The notes below the pieces were generated by a model that saw nothing but the letters and a program-made list of their open reading frames with translations, did not search any database and was not told where the DNA came from. DNA of 15,112 bases from Paracoccaceae bacterium (GTDB taxonomy: Bacteria; Pseudomonadota; Alphaproteobacteria; Rhodobacterales; Rhodobacteraceae): positions 1 through 15,112 of the forward strand of contig NYTF01000055.1 in NCBI GenBank assembly GCA_002683355.1, read 5' to 3'. Positions 1 to 7,431 of this stretch are shown in pieces (within the stretch, counting starts at the first letter, position 1; every line of letters starts with the position of its first letter). Both the position numbers and the translations under genes were made by a program.

Positions 1-146
1 GACCCTAGGTCATCAGAAATCTCCGTAATACGATCCATCATCAACATCGGTGGTTCTGGTAATTGTGGGTTTCCAGGACCAAACAACTCACCACGAGCGC
101 ATTTTAAGAGGTCTTCCTTGTCAAATTGGTTTGGAAATTTTACCAT
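1..146 (-). CDS. fabA: 3-hydroxydecanoyl-ACP dehydratase/isomerase FabA, N-terminal part
   Basis: Minus-strand reading from an ATG at 146-144 runs off the left window edge and gives 48 residues. The stretch [20 protein letters not shown] followed by DRITEIS is the conserved N-terminus of FabA, the bifunctional dehydratase/isomerase that introduces the cis double bond in type II unsaturated fatty acid synthesis. The His/Asp catalytic residues lie further in and are outside the window. A strong ribosome binding site (GGAGGA, complement of 155-160) sits 8 nt before the ATG and fixes the start. The gene is divergent from irr; fabA next to irr is a familiar arrangement in Rhodobacterales (recalled knowledge, not checked). 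Truncated only by the window edge. Confidence 0.93.
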   Translation of the reverse strand, partial: MVKFPNQFDKEDLLKCARGELFGPGNPQLPEPPMLMMDRITEISDDLG

Positions 147-299
147 TTCCGAAGTCCTCCTACGTGGATTTTTAAAAATTATTTACCTCCTAGCACTGTG
201 ACTTGGTGTGAAGCAAGAGTGCGTTAAGCGTAAAATTATTTGAATTTTTAATCTTTTGACTGCATATTGTATGGAAGTAGCCAAAAGTTGAGTCGATAA
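147..299. promoter_or_regulatory. Divergent fabA/irr intergenic promoter region
   Basis: These 153 bases must hold the promoters of both fabA (leftward) and irr (rightward). A weak sigma70-like pair for irr is TTGAAT (240-245) and CATATT (263-268) with 17 nt between, each matching 4 of 6 consensus positions. A 12-bp self-complementary AT tract (five T then five A flanked by A and T) lies at 168-179, just upstream of the fabA ribosome binding site. I looked for an iron-control element of the kind bound by Irr (TTTAGAA-N3-TTCTAAA-like) and did not find a convincing one. Confidence 0.35.
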
Positions 300-716
300 A
301 TGCATAACTCTAGTGAAATTAATACTATAAATTGGTTAAAAAAGTCCAATTTAAGACCTACAAAGCAACGCTTGGCGGTGGCTGAGGCACTGATCGGCGA
401 TGGAAATGATAGGCATGTAACGGCTGAAAGTCTTTTTTCTTCAGTAAACAAAGATGGAGAAGCAATTTCATTAGCGACTGTCTATAATACACTCAATACG
501 TTTCGTGATGCTGGATTATTAACTGAAGTTGTGGTGGACCCTCATAAGTCATATTTCTGTACGAGAGTTGATGATCATCCTCACTTTTATTGGGAGGATA
601 AAGGCTTATTAACCGACGCTCCTAATGATAAATTACAAATGACGGGGATACCAGAAGCTCCAGAGGGAGCTGAGATCTCTAAGGTTGATGTAGTTATAAG
701 GTTGAGAGCAAAGTAA
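300..716 (+). CDS. irr: Fur-family iron response regulator Irr
   Basis: A 138-residue protein of the Fur superfamily. The N-terminal winged helix runs over residues ~10-85, with the typical LRPTKQRLAVAEALI segment (18-32), HVTAESLF (39-46) and the recognition-helix region SLATVYNTLNTF (57-68). The C-terminal dimerisation part has DDHPHFYWED (91-100) and TDAPNDKL, and ends in ISKVDVVIRLRAK. This pattern fits alphaproteobacterial Irr rather than Fur. In the family, Irr controls iron and heme genes in response to heme/iron status. The His-rich metal/heme site is HPH (93-95) instead of HHH, and the only cysteine is Cys87, so no N-terminal heme regulatory motif is present. An in-frame TAA directly before the ATG makes 300 the first possible ATG start. 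No good Shine-Dalgarno is visible, so weak initiation or a leaderless message is possible. Confidence 0.9.
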   Translation: MHNSSEINTINWLKKSNLRPTKQRLAVAEALIGDGNDRHVTAESLFSSVNKDGEAISLATVYNTLNTFRDAGLLTEVVVDPHKSYFCTRVDDHPHFYWEDKGLLTDAPNDKLQMTGIPEAPEGAEISKVDVVIRLRAK

Positions 717-738
717 CTGGAGATTTAACTCTATGCTA

Positions 739-1908
739 TCAGAGCAATGTTTCAGACAACTTGAAATCTTTAGGAATAAGTAAATTATCTTTAGATATTT
801 CCTGAATATCTCTATGACCACATAGAGCCATTGTCATATCTAATTCTTTATGAATGATTTCTAATGCTTTACTCACACCAACTTCTCCAGCAGCGCCTAA
901 ACCATAGATGTAGGACCTTCCAATGTAAGTTCCCTTCGCACCTAAAGCTATTGCTTTCAAAACATCTTGTCCCGATCTTATTCCCCCATCCATATGTACT
1001 TCTAAATCTGAACTTACAGCTTCTAAAATATCTGGTAGAATACGAATACTGCTACTTGCGCCATCGAGTTGTCTACCCCCGTGATTTGATACTATTATTG
1101 CATCTACCCCACATTGTTCCGCTCTCTTGGCATCGTCTACATCTAAAATACCTTTCAAAATCAACTTGCCTCCCCACATTTTTTTTATTTTCTCTACAGC
1201 TGTCCAATCAAGTGTGAGATCAAATTGATTTGCTGTCCATTCCATCAACGAATTTACATTTGTGACACCTTTCACATGGCCAACAATATTACCAAATGAT
1301 TTTCTTCTTGTACGAAGCATTTGCGAACACCAAATGGGTTTCGTGGCAGTATTAATTAAATTTTTTAAACTAATCCTTAATGGTACTGAAAGACCATTCT
1401 TGATATCTAGATGCCTTTGCCCAAGCAACTGCAAGTCTAGAGTTAGCACCAAAGCAGAGCAATTTGCATTTCGAGCTCTCTCTATTATAGCTGCAAGAAA
1501 GTCTTCATCCTTCATTACGTATAACTGAAACCAAAATGGTGACGTGGTATTATCGGCTACATCCTCAATAGAGCAGATTGACATTGTTGAAAGCGTGTAT
1601 GGAATTCCAAATCTTTCTGCGGCTTTGGCGGCTTTTATTTCACCATCTGCTGATTGCATGCCAGTCAAACCTACTGGCGCCAACGCAACTGGCATGGCAA
1701 CCTCTTGCCCTATCATCGTTGATTTTGTGGACCTATTTGACATGTCCACTGCAACTTTTTGACGTAATTTTAAAAGACTAAAGTCTGAGGAATTTTCTTT
1801 CAGGGTTTGCTGTGTCCAAGATCCACTTTCTGTATAATCATAAAACATTTTTGGAACTTTAGCTCTATATTGAGTGCGAAGATCCTCTATAGTTGTAATT
1901 TTTCGCAT
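739..1908 (-). CDS. lldD: FMN-dependent alpha-hydroxy-acid dehydrogenase/oxidase, L-lactate dehydrogenase (LldD)-like
   Basis: A 389-residue single-domain TIM-barrel flavoprotein of the glycolate oxidase / L-lactate dehydrogenase (cytochrome) family, which oxidises L-2-hydroxy acids to 2-oxo acids. Family residues visible are the substrate tyrosine in FYDYTESGSW (22-31), APVGLTGM (77-84), QLYV with Tyr130, TLD (156-158), LKGI with Lys252, the catalytic base His276 and Arg279 in SNHGGRQLDG, and the FMN-phosphate loop DGGIRSGQDV (307-316) plus YIGR (328-331). Segment 156-171 (TLDLQLLGQRHLDIKN) departs from the classical TVDTPxLGxR form, so L-lactate is not certain as substrate; other 2-hydroxy acids are possible. 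It is convergent with irr (22 nt gap) and 90 nt downstream of trpA on the same strand. That gap contains a dyad suggesting its own control. Confidence 0.82.
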   Translation of the reverse strand: MRKITTIEDLRTQYRAKVPKMFYDYTESGSWTQQTLKENSSDFSLLKLRQKVAVDMSNRSTKSTMIGQEVAMPVALAPVGLTGMQSADGEIKAAKAAERFGIPYTLSTMSICSIEDVADNTTSPFWFQLYVMKDEDFLAAIIERARNANCSALVLTLDLQLLGQRHLDIKNGLSVPLRISLKNLINTATKPIWCSQMLRTRRKSFGNIVGHVKGVTNVNSLMEWTANQFDLTLDWTAVEKIKKMWGGKLILKGILDVDDAKRAEQCGVDAIIVSNHGGRQLDGASSSIRILPDILEAVSSDLEVHMDGGIRSGQDVLKAIALGAKGTYIGRSYIYGLGAAGEVGVSKALEIIHKELDMTMALCGHRDIQEISKDNLLIPKDFKLSETLL

Positions 1909-1940
1909 AAGTCACTTCTTCTTTATATTTATATTTTTCA

Positions 1941-1964
1941 GAGATTCAAAGATGTTTGAAACTC
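1941..1964. promoter_or_regulatory. Interrupted inverted repeat upstream of the lldD-like gene
   Basis: The sequence reads GAG-A-TTCAAA-GATG-TTTGAA-A-CTC. The 6-bp arms TTCAAA/TTTGAA are perfect, and the outer GAG/CTC arms also pair across one A.A mismatch. It lies about 33-56 nt upstream of the lldD-like ATG and 35 nt after the trpA stop. On the minus strand it is followed by an A-rich, not T-rich, stretch, so it does not look like an intrinsic terminator for trpA. An operator for the hydroxy-acid dehydrogenase is the more natural reading; this is inference. Confidence 0.35.
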
Positions 1965-1998
1965 AAACTCTAGACTAATTTCCAAGTTAATTAAAAAG

Positions 1999-2790
1999 TT
2001 ATGCTTTATGCGCTCCATCTGTCAATGATTTTACAAACTCCAGAATTTCTTTAACAGATTTCTGTTTTTCAACCATATCAACAATTGCAGAACCGACAAC
2101 AACTCCATCAGCAACACTGGCAATTTCAAAGGCAGCTTCTGGTGTTGTCACACCAAAGCCGACAACTATTGGTAAGTTTGTGGACTTCTTGATGGTTTGC
2201 ACCTCTGGTCCCACATTTCCAGATTTTGCTGAAGCAGCGCCTGTGATTCCTGTTATGGATACATAGTAAACAAATCCTGAGGTGTTTGATAACACTTTTG
2301 GTAATCGTTTGGAATTTGTTGTTGGGGTTGCTAAACGAATAAAATTGATATCAAACTTTGCTGCTGGAATACATAATTCTTCGTCTTCTTCTGGTGGCAA
2401 GTCCACAACAATTAATCCGTCTACACCAGCATTCTTTGCGTCTTTCAAGAAATCATCAACTCCATAACTATAAATAGGGTTATAATAACCCATCAATACG
2501 ATTGGTGTATCATCATTAAGAATTCGAAACGATTTTACCATTTCTAGCGTTTTTCTAACGGTCATCCCGTGGGCTAGAGCTCTTTGACCTGCCAGTTGAA
2601 TTGTTGGTCCATCAGCCATTGGGTCTGTAAATGGCAATCCAAGTTCTATTATGTCAACACCAGCTCCAGGTAGACCTTTAAGAATTTCCAATGATTTTTC
2701 GTAACTACTATCACCAGCCATAATGTAAGAAATAAAAGCCTTCTTTTTTTCAGATTTTAATACTTCGAATGTATTGTAAATACGGCTCAT
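1999..2790 (-). CDS. trpA: Tryptophan synthase alpha subunit
   Basis: A 263-residue TIM-barrel protein, close to the usual ~265-270. It splits indole-3-glycerol phosphate to indole and glyceraldehyde-3-phosphate and passes indole through a tunnel to TrpB. The catalytic acids fall at the E. coli-like positions Glu49 and Asp60 in [16 protein letters not shown]. Other hallmarks are QLAGQRAL (65-72), [18 protein letters not shown], the phosphate-binding [10 protein letters not shown] and [10 protein letters not shown]. The ATG at 2790 is preceded by AAGGAAAAATTA, a good ribosome binding site. trpB and trpF, usual alphaproteobacterial partners, are not beside it: upstream is divergent ychF and downstream the lldD-like gene. 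No sign of decay, so it is probably a functional stand-alone trpA. Confidence 0.96.
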   Translation of the reverse strand: MSRIYNTFEVLKSEKKKAFISYIMAGDSSYEKSLEILKGLPGAGVDIIELGLPFTDPMADGPTIQLAGQRALAHGMTVRKTLEMVKSFRILNDDTPIVLMGYYNPIYSYGVDDFLKDAKNAGVDGLIVVDLPPEEDEELCIPAAKFDINFIRLATPTTNSKRLPKVLSNTSGFVYYVSITGITGAASAKSGNVGPEVQTIKKSTNLPIVVGFGVTTPEAAFEIASVADGVVVGSAIVDMVEKQKSVKEILEFVKSLTDGAHKA

Positions 2791-2887
2791 TAATTTTTCC
2801 TTTGCACTGCTACTCTCTGTTTAAGAAATATTTAATAAAATGCAATGTATAGATCGTTATTAATTTTGTATGTATGTTAACTTGCTA

Positions 2888-2917
2888 TTGACCGTCACCA
2901 GTTCACTGAACTACATG
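2888..2917 (+). promoter_or_regulatory. Possible ychF promoter with internal palindrome
   Basis: A good -35 hexamer TTGACC (2888-2893) is followed after 18 nt by a poor -10 TACATG (2912-2917). Between them lies a perfect palindrome AGTTCA-C-TGAACT (2900-2912), placed where a regulator could block polymerase. The region 2791-2947 is the divergent spacer between trpA and ychF and must contain a promoter for each. The hexamers are weak evidence alone. Confidence 0.3.
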
Positions 2918-2947
2918 GCCTAAGGAATTATTACTGGAAACGTGCAA

Positions 2948-4045
2948 ATGGGTTTTAAAACAGGGATAGTGGGTTTACCGAATGTGGGGAAGTCTACATT
3001 ATTTAACGCCTTAACGAGAACCGCGGCCGCTCAAGCAGCAAACTTTCCATTCTGCACAATTGAACCCAATATTGGAGAAGTTTCAGTTCCTGATGAAAGA
3101 TTGGATAAGTTAGCTGATTTGGCAAAATCTGCTAAAAGACTTCCAGCAAGAATGACTTTTGTAGATATTGCAGGATTAGTAAAAGGAGCCTCTAAAGGTG
3201 AAGGTTTGGGTAACCAATTTTTAGCTAATATTAGAGAGACGGATGCGGTTGCTCATGTTCTGAGGTGCTTTGACGATAGTGATGTAACCCATGTTGAAGG
3301 AAAAGTGGATCCAGTTGCTGATGCTGAAACAATTGAAACTGAATTGATGTTAGCTGATATCGAAAGCATTGAAAAAAGATTGCAAAATCTAAGTCGAAAA
3401 ATAAGAGGCGGTGAAAAGGAAGCTGTCGAGCAGGATAGATTGCTTAGGTTAGCTTTAGGGGTATTGGAAAATGGTCAACCCGCAAGAACTTTGAATATTG
3501 TGGAAGAGGACTTTCGCACTTGGGATATGCTTCAGCTTTTAACTGCTAAACCTATTTTGTATGTTTGTAATGTCGATGAGGAAAAAGCTGCTAGCGGAAA
3601 TACTTATTCTGAAGCAGTAGAGAAGATGGCTAAAACTCATGGAGCTGCCTCAGTTGTGATTTCTGCAGCGATTGAAGAGGAAATCAGTCAATTAGAGAGT
3701 GAAGAAGCTAACATGTTTCTTGAAGAAATGGGATTAAATCAACCAGGTCTAAATAAATTAATTGAGGCTGGCTATGATCTGTTAGAATTGCAAACATATT
3801 TTACTTGTGGGCCAAAGGAAACACGAGCTTGGACAATACAAAAGGGGGTATCAGCTCCACAGGCGGCAGGAGTAATACATGGTGACTTTGAAAAAGGCTT
3901 TATTCGCGCTGAAACGATTGCGTTTGAAGATTATATCGCGTTGGGAGGTGAAAGTGCCGCGCGAGATGCAGGAAAATTAAGAGCAGAAGGAAAGAGTTAT
4001 ATTGTTCAGGATGGAGATGTTATGCATTTTCTTCATAGTAATTAG
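2948..4045 (+). CDS. ychF: Redox/ribosome-associated ATPase YchF (Obg-like ATPase)
   Basis: A 365-residue TRAFAC-class P-loop NTPase of the universally conserved YchF/OLA1 family, a cytosolic ATPase associated with ribosomes and stress responses. The P-loop GLPNVGKS is at 9-16 and the G3 motif DIAG at 73-76. The G4 position reads NVDE (208-211) rather than NKxD, as expected for the family's ATP preference. A central coiled-coil helical insert spans about 125-175, and a C-terminal TGS domain (LQTYFTCGPKETRAW through YIVQDGDVMHF) covers about 280-363. A GTG start six bases upstream (2942) is possible, but the ATG at 2948 gives the family N-terminus MGFKTGIVGLP and has GGAAA seven bases before it. 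The stop overlaps the convergent ligI stop by 4 bp. Confidence 0.96.
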   Translation: MGFKTGIVGLPNVGKSTLFNALTRTAAAQAANFPFCTIEPNIGEVSVPDERLDKLADLAKSAKRLPARMTFVDIAGLVKGASKGEGLGNQFLANIRETDAVAHVLRCFDDSDVTHVEGKVDPVADAETIETELMLADIESIEKRLQNLSRKIRGGEKEAVEQDRLLRLALGVLENGQPARTLNIVEEDFRTWDMLQLLTAKPILYVCNVDEEKAASGNTYSEAVEKMAKTHGAASVVISAAIEEEISQLESEEANMFLEEMGLNQPGLNKLIEAGYDLLELQTYFTCGPKETRAWTIQKGVSAPQAAGVIHGDFEKGFIRAETIAFEDYIALGGESAARDAGKLRAEGKSYIVQDGDVMHFLHSN

Positions 4046-4917
4046 TGGTCCCAATAAAGTCGCGTTGGATTTTCAACCAATAATTTTACTTTTAGTTCCT
4101 CTGTTGGTGCTATTTCATCCAAAATATTAACGAGCTGCCCATCATCAGGCATATGTGACTTCATATTTGGATGAGGCCAATCTGTACCCCATAAAACTCG
4201 GTCTGAATAGTTTTCTACTAGTAACCTCATAAAAGGTAAAATATCAGAATAATTTTGTTCTGGTCCTTCCCTTGATAATCGTTCTGGACAACTTGTTTTG
4301 CACCAAAACTTATTATTTTCCATTAACTTCTGAAACAAATTGAATTCCATGCTGTCTAGACCTTTTGATACATCTGGGCGAGCCATGTGATCAAACACAA
4401 TATCAGTTGGTAAAGATTTGAGGAAAGGTATTAATTCTTCTAAGTCTTGTGCCTCGAGATATACAACGATGTGCCACCCTAAGTCAGCAATTGTTTTTGC
4501 TATTTTTTGAAATATTTCTCTTGGTGTGTTGTCGACCAATCTTTTTACAAAGTTAAATCGAACGGCTCGAACCCCCGCTTCATCCAGACGATTTAATTCG
4601 GCTTTAGTAACCTGTGGCGAAACAACAGCGACACCTCTCGCTAGATCATTTGACGATAATAGTGTGTCTTCCAACGCGTCATTATTAGTTCCGTGGCATG
4701 ATGCTTGGACAATTACATTTTTTTCAAAACCTAAAAAGTCACGAAGTTTAAAAAGTTTCTCTTTTGACGCATCGCATGGTGTATATTTGCGTTCTGGAGC
4801 GAAGGGAAATTTATTTGCTGGACCAAAAACATGGCAGTGAGCATCAACTGCGCCTTTAGGTAAGTTTATTGTTGGTTTTGATGGGTTTGGGTGGAAGGGT
4901 AGCCAATCGGGGTCCAT
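4042..4917 (-). CDS. ligI: 2-pyrone-4,6-dicarboxylate (PDC) hydrolase, LigI type
   Basis: A 291-residue amidohydrolase-superfamily TIM barrel, matching the ~293 residues of Sphingobium LigI. It opens the PDC lactone to 4-oxalomesaconate. Diagnostic segments are VDAHCHVFGP (24-33) with the HxH pair His27/His29, VRAVRFNFVKR (117-126), VVYLEAQD (151-158), VFDHMARPD (174-182), and GTDWPHPNMK (244-253) with the catalytic Asp246 followed by MPDDGQLV. In characterised LigI the reaction is metal-independent despite the superfamily fold. It is the last gene of the operon. Its TAA overlaps the convergent ychF TAG. The ATG at 4917 is preceded by AAGGAAAA, a clear ribosome binding site, 13 nt after galD. 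Other amidohydrolase-2 lactonases are an alternative, but the pathway context makes LigI very likely. Confidence 0.93.
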   Translation of the reverse strand: MDPDWLPFHPNPSKPTINLPKGAVDAHCHVFGPANKFPFAPERKYTPCDASKEKLFKLRDFLGFEKNVIVQASCHGTNNDALEDTLLSSNDLARGVAVVSPQVTKAELNRLDEAGVRAVRFNFVKRLVDNTPREIFQKIAKTIADLGWHIVVYLEAQDLEELIPFLKSLPTDIVFDHMARPDVSKGLDSMEFNLFQKLMENNKFWCKTSCPERLSREGPEQNYSDILPFMRLLVENYSDRVLWGTDWPHPNMKSHMPDDGQLVNILDEIAPTEELKVKLLVENPTRLYWDH

Positions 4918-4930
4918 AATAATTTTCCTT

Positions 4931-5998
4931 TTAATTCAGATCGCTAAAAACAAGTCCATCTAAGAGTTTCCGGGCTGTTCTCAGAATAGCAGTAGAGCTT
5001 ATTTCTTTATCTTTGAAACTGACAACTATTTGAGTTTGACCAGAAGGATGTTCAACTGAACAAATTTTTGTGTCTCCATTTGGTATTGAAGAGATTTTAG
5101 CTGTAATGGTTTGGTCTAATAGACAAGCTGTTGCAATGCTAACTGCACCAAATACCCCAATAGATGAATGACATCGGTGTGGTATAAAAGTTCTAGTATT
5201 TATTATGCCGCCAGCTTTTGAAGTGCTAACTATAGTCATTTTTGGCACAGTTTTTTTACTTACATCCCCTAAGTTCATTAGCTGACCACAGGATTTGCGT
5301 AATTCTTCTAAAATTTTCCGTAGTTCTAAGTTTTTCTCGAGAACTTCTGTGTCTTCATACCCAGTTATTTTTAGATCTGAGGCTTTAATAATTACACATG
5401 GCATTCCATTGTCGATCATAGTCACATTTAAACCATTCACCGTATCTATTTGATTACCTGTTGGTAATAAGCGGCCACACATAGATCCAGCTATATCTAA
5501 GAATTCTAGAGGGATTGCGGAACTTGGTCTTGGGACGCCATCTATCTGAGTATTACCATCATACACTACTTTAGAGCTTGTTGTTTGAACCGTGGCAATA
5601 GCGATTTGACCTGTATTTTCCATAAATATTTTAACTTTTGTTTCACTTTTACCTTCTTGAGGTTTCACTAAGCCGCGTTCTATTGAAAATGGTCCTACTC
5701 CGGCTAAAATATTACCACAGTTTTGCATGTCTGAGACCAATGCTTCATCGACAGAAACTTGAAGAAATAGATACTCTACATCTACATTTTGTTTTTTTGA
5801 TTTTGAGACGATTGCGACTTTTGATGTTAAAGGGCTTCCCCCTCCAACGCCATTTATTTGTAATTTGTCAGGTGATCCAAAAACAGATAGGAGGAACTTA
5901 TCTCTTTCTTTCTTATCGGAAGGTATATCATCTTTCAAAAAATAGAGACCTTTTGATGTTCCTCCCCGCATCCACATGGCAGAAACACCATTAGACAT
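4931..5998 (-). CDS. galD: 4-oxalomesaconate tautomerase/isomerase (PrpF family, GalD/LigU-like)
   Basis: A 355-residue protein of the PrpF/DUF453 family with two diaminopimelate-epimerase-like halves. It opens with [14 protein letters not shown] (8-21). It then has [14 protein letters not shown] with Lys60 and [13 protein letters not shown] with Cys94, which by 6-residue offset correspond to the Lys66/Cys100 pair proposed in Lig[12 protein letters not shown] and the second-half motif [20 protein letters not shown] also fit. GalD of Pseudomonas putida tautomerises 4-oxalomesaconate, whereas LigU of Sphingobium performs a 1,3-allylic isomerisation to 2-keto-4-carboxy-3-hexenedioate. The two are homologous and cannot be told apart here. 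The start ATG lies inside the ligK 3' end (8 bp overlap), pointing to translational coupling. Pairing with a GalB hydratase favours the galD name. Confidence 0.9.
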   Translation of the reverse strand: MSNGVSAMWMRGGTSKGLYFLKDDIPSDKKERDKFLLSVFGSPDKLQINGVGGGSPLTSKVAIVSKSKKQNVDVEYLFLQVSVDEALVSDMQNCGNILAGVGPFSIERGLVKPQEGKSETKVKIFMENTGQIAIATVQTTSSKVVYDGNTQIDGVPRPSSAIPLEFLDIAGSMCGRLLPTGNQIDTVNGLNVTMIDNGMPCVIIKASDLKITGYEDTEVLEKNLELRKILEELRKSCGQLMNLGDVSKKTVPKMTIVSTSKAGGIINTRTFIPHRCHSSIGVFGAVSIATACLLDQTITAKISSIPNGDTKICSVEHPSGQTQIVVSFKDKEISSTAILRTARKLLDGLVFSDLN

Positions 5999-6665
5999 AT
6001 TTTAAACCATGTTTTTTTAACTTTTCACGCATTTTATATATATCAAGACCTAATTCACCGCTCGCCAATCTCTTACGTTTTTCTATTTCTAGCGCTTCAC
6101 GTTCCTTGGAGAGCTTCAGAACGTTTTCCGCTTCAGCACGTTTGACAATACAAACGCCATCATCATCGGCTATAATCACATCACCAGCGTCTACTTTTGC
6201 ACCTGCACATTCTATTGGAATATTTACTGATCCGATCACTTCCTTAACAGTGCCTTGCGCATTATGGGCTTTACACCAGACGGGAAAATCCATTTTTCTT
6301 AGGTCAGCAATATCTCTACATCCCGCATCAATTATTAGTCCTTTGCATCCACGTGCTATGGCGGATGTGGCTAATAGATCGCCAAAATATCCAGCATCTG
6401 AGGGAGCAGTGGTTGCTAAAATTAGGATATCACCTGGGTTTATTTGCTCAATTGCTACATGAAGCATCCAATTATCTCCAGGTGGTGCAAGAATAGTTAA
6501 GGCAGAACCAGCTATTCGTTTGCCAGAAATAATAGGAGAAATATAGCTTGAAAGTAATCCTCTCTGACCCTGCGCTTCGTGTATAGTTGCAACCCCGCAA
6601 TCGGCCAAACCATCAATTATATTTTGATCGACTCGATCAACATGTTGTTGAACAATTCCACTCAT
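5991..6665 (-). CDS. ligK: 4-carboxy-4-hydroxy-2-oxoadipate (CHA) aldolase, LigK/GalC type (RraA fold)
   Basis: A 224-residue member of the RraA-like class II pyruvate aldolases. It cleaves CHA to pyruvate and oxaloacetate using a divalent metal, and the family also decarboxylates oxaloacetate. The active-site signature is visible as [11 protein letters not shown] with Gly95-Asp96, then Arg117-Asp118 in [10 protein letters not shown] (113-122) about 20 residues later. [14 protein letters not shown], the DADDG-like [11 protein letters not shown] and the C-terminal tail [16 protein letters not shown] (201-216) are typical of LigK/HMG aldolases rather than the RNase E inhibitor RraA, which lacks this tail. 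The ATG overlaps the galB stop as TAATG, and the 3' end overlaps galD by 8 bp. This is the final enzyme of the pathway and delivers central metabolites. Confidence 0.92.
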   Translation of the reverse strand: MSGIVQQHVDRVDQNIIDGLADCGVATIHEAQGQRGLLSSYISPIISGKRIAGSALTILAPPGDNWMLHVAIEQINPGDILILATTAPSDAGYFGDLLATSAIARGCKGLIIDAGCRDIADLRKMDFPVWCKAHNAQGTVKEVIGSVNIPIECAGAKVDAGDVIIADDDGVCIVKRAEAENVLKLSKEREALEIEKRKRLASGELGLDIYKMREKLKKHGLKYV

Positions 6666-7399
6666 TATAATTCATCCTTACAAACTGGATAGACAGTTTC
6701 GAAGGCTTCAGCATACTCTGCGGGCCGACCACCTGCCATTCCTCCAGAGTTTCTTCTGAAATGATTACCTCTATTTTCAGCAACATTTGTGTAATAATTC
6801 CATAGATGGTGTTGTCCTTCCATACACTCTATTGCTTTGCGCTTATTATCCCAAACATCAGTGATATCTAAAAATACGTCAGGTTTCCATCCCATTTGCT
6901 CTGTTTGATGTGGTTCAAACAAATATAGTTGAGGAGCTCCTAACACCTTTTCGCCAGGATTGTGTCCCCATGCTTGAGCAATCATGCGAGTTTCCATTGC
7001 AACTTTTGTCATTAACATATGGTCTGTATTATATTGATCATACTTTGAATGACTCATCATAAAATTTGGTTGAGTTTTACGTATTAAATCGACTATTTTA
7101 TACTTTGCTTCCTTGTCGATCTCCAATGGATAATCTCCAAGATCCATGAAAATAATATTATGAGCATTTAAAGCTTTAGCCGCGTTTTCTGCTTCTTTTC
7201 TTCGATTGGCTTTTACTTTTTCAAGTGTCATGCCATCTTGTTTCCAGAGCTTTGCACTTTCGCCTTTTTCCCCGAAAGACATACAGGCTATTGTCACTTC
7301 GTAACCTAATTTTTGATGTAATGCTATTGCACCACCGCAGCGCCAAACAAAATCAGCAGCGTGAGCGGATAGAATCAATGCAGTTTTTTTATTGTTCAT
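6665..7399 (-). CDS. galB: 4-oxalomesaconate hydratase, GalB type (PIG-L/LmbE family)
   Basis: A 244-residue protein of the zinc-dependent PIG-L (LmbE) family. The family is mostly N-acetyl-sugar deacetylases, but GalB of Pseudomonas putida is a PIG-L-fold hydratase that forms 4-carboxy-4-hydroxy-2-oxoadipate. The GalB-like signature is [20 protein letters not shown] (10-29), where AHAAD replaces the deacetylase AHPDD and His13/Asp16 are retained. Further support comes from [29 protein letters not shown] (84-92), YNTDH with His127 as likely third zinc ligand, and FEPHQTEQ...[23 protein letters not shown] (161-193). Sphingobium uses the unrelated amidohydrolase LigJ for this step; none is present here. 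Start ATG 7399 lies 32 nt after the sulfatase, the largest gap in the operon. The last four residues, KDEL, are coincidental. Confidence 0.9.
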   Translation of the reverse strand: MNNKKTALILSAHAADFVWRCGGAIALHQKLGYEVTIACMSFGEKGESAKLWKQDGMTLEKVKANRRKEAENAAKALNAHNIIFMDLGDYPLEIDKEAKYKIVDLIRKTQPNFMMSHSKYDQYNTDHMLMTKVAMETRMIAQAWGHNPGEKVLGAPQLYLFEPHQTEQMGWKPDVFLDITDVWDNKRKAIECMEGQHHLWNYYTNVAENRGNHFRRNSGGMAGGRPAEYAEAFETVYPVCKDEL

Positions 7400-7431
7400 A
7401 ATATCACTCTCAATTTTCTTAAGTATAACTA

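Noticed and set aside
1941..1964. Intrinsic terminator for trpA
   Set aside because: The hairpin is followed on the transcribed strand by an A-rich rather than T-rich stretch, so it was recorded as a possible operator.
2942..2947. GTG start for ychF two codons upstream of the ATG
   Set aside because: The family N-terminus is MGFKxGIVGLP, and GGAAA is spaced correctly only for the ATG at 2948.
4931..5998. PrpF of the 2-methylcitrate cycle
   Set aside because: No prpC, prpB or acnD-like neighbours; it lies among 4-oxalomesaconate enzymes.
5991..6665. RraA, regulator of RNase E
   Set aside because: It carries the aldolase Arg-Asp site and the [14 protein letters not shown] tail of LigK, within a complete pathway.
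6665..7399. PIG-L N-acetylglucosaminyl deacetylase (sugar or mycothiol metabolism)
   Set aside because: The AHAAD form, the C-terminal segments and the lig operon context point to GalB hydratase; the terminal KDEL is not meaningful in bacteria.
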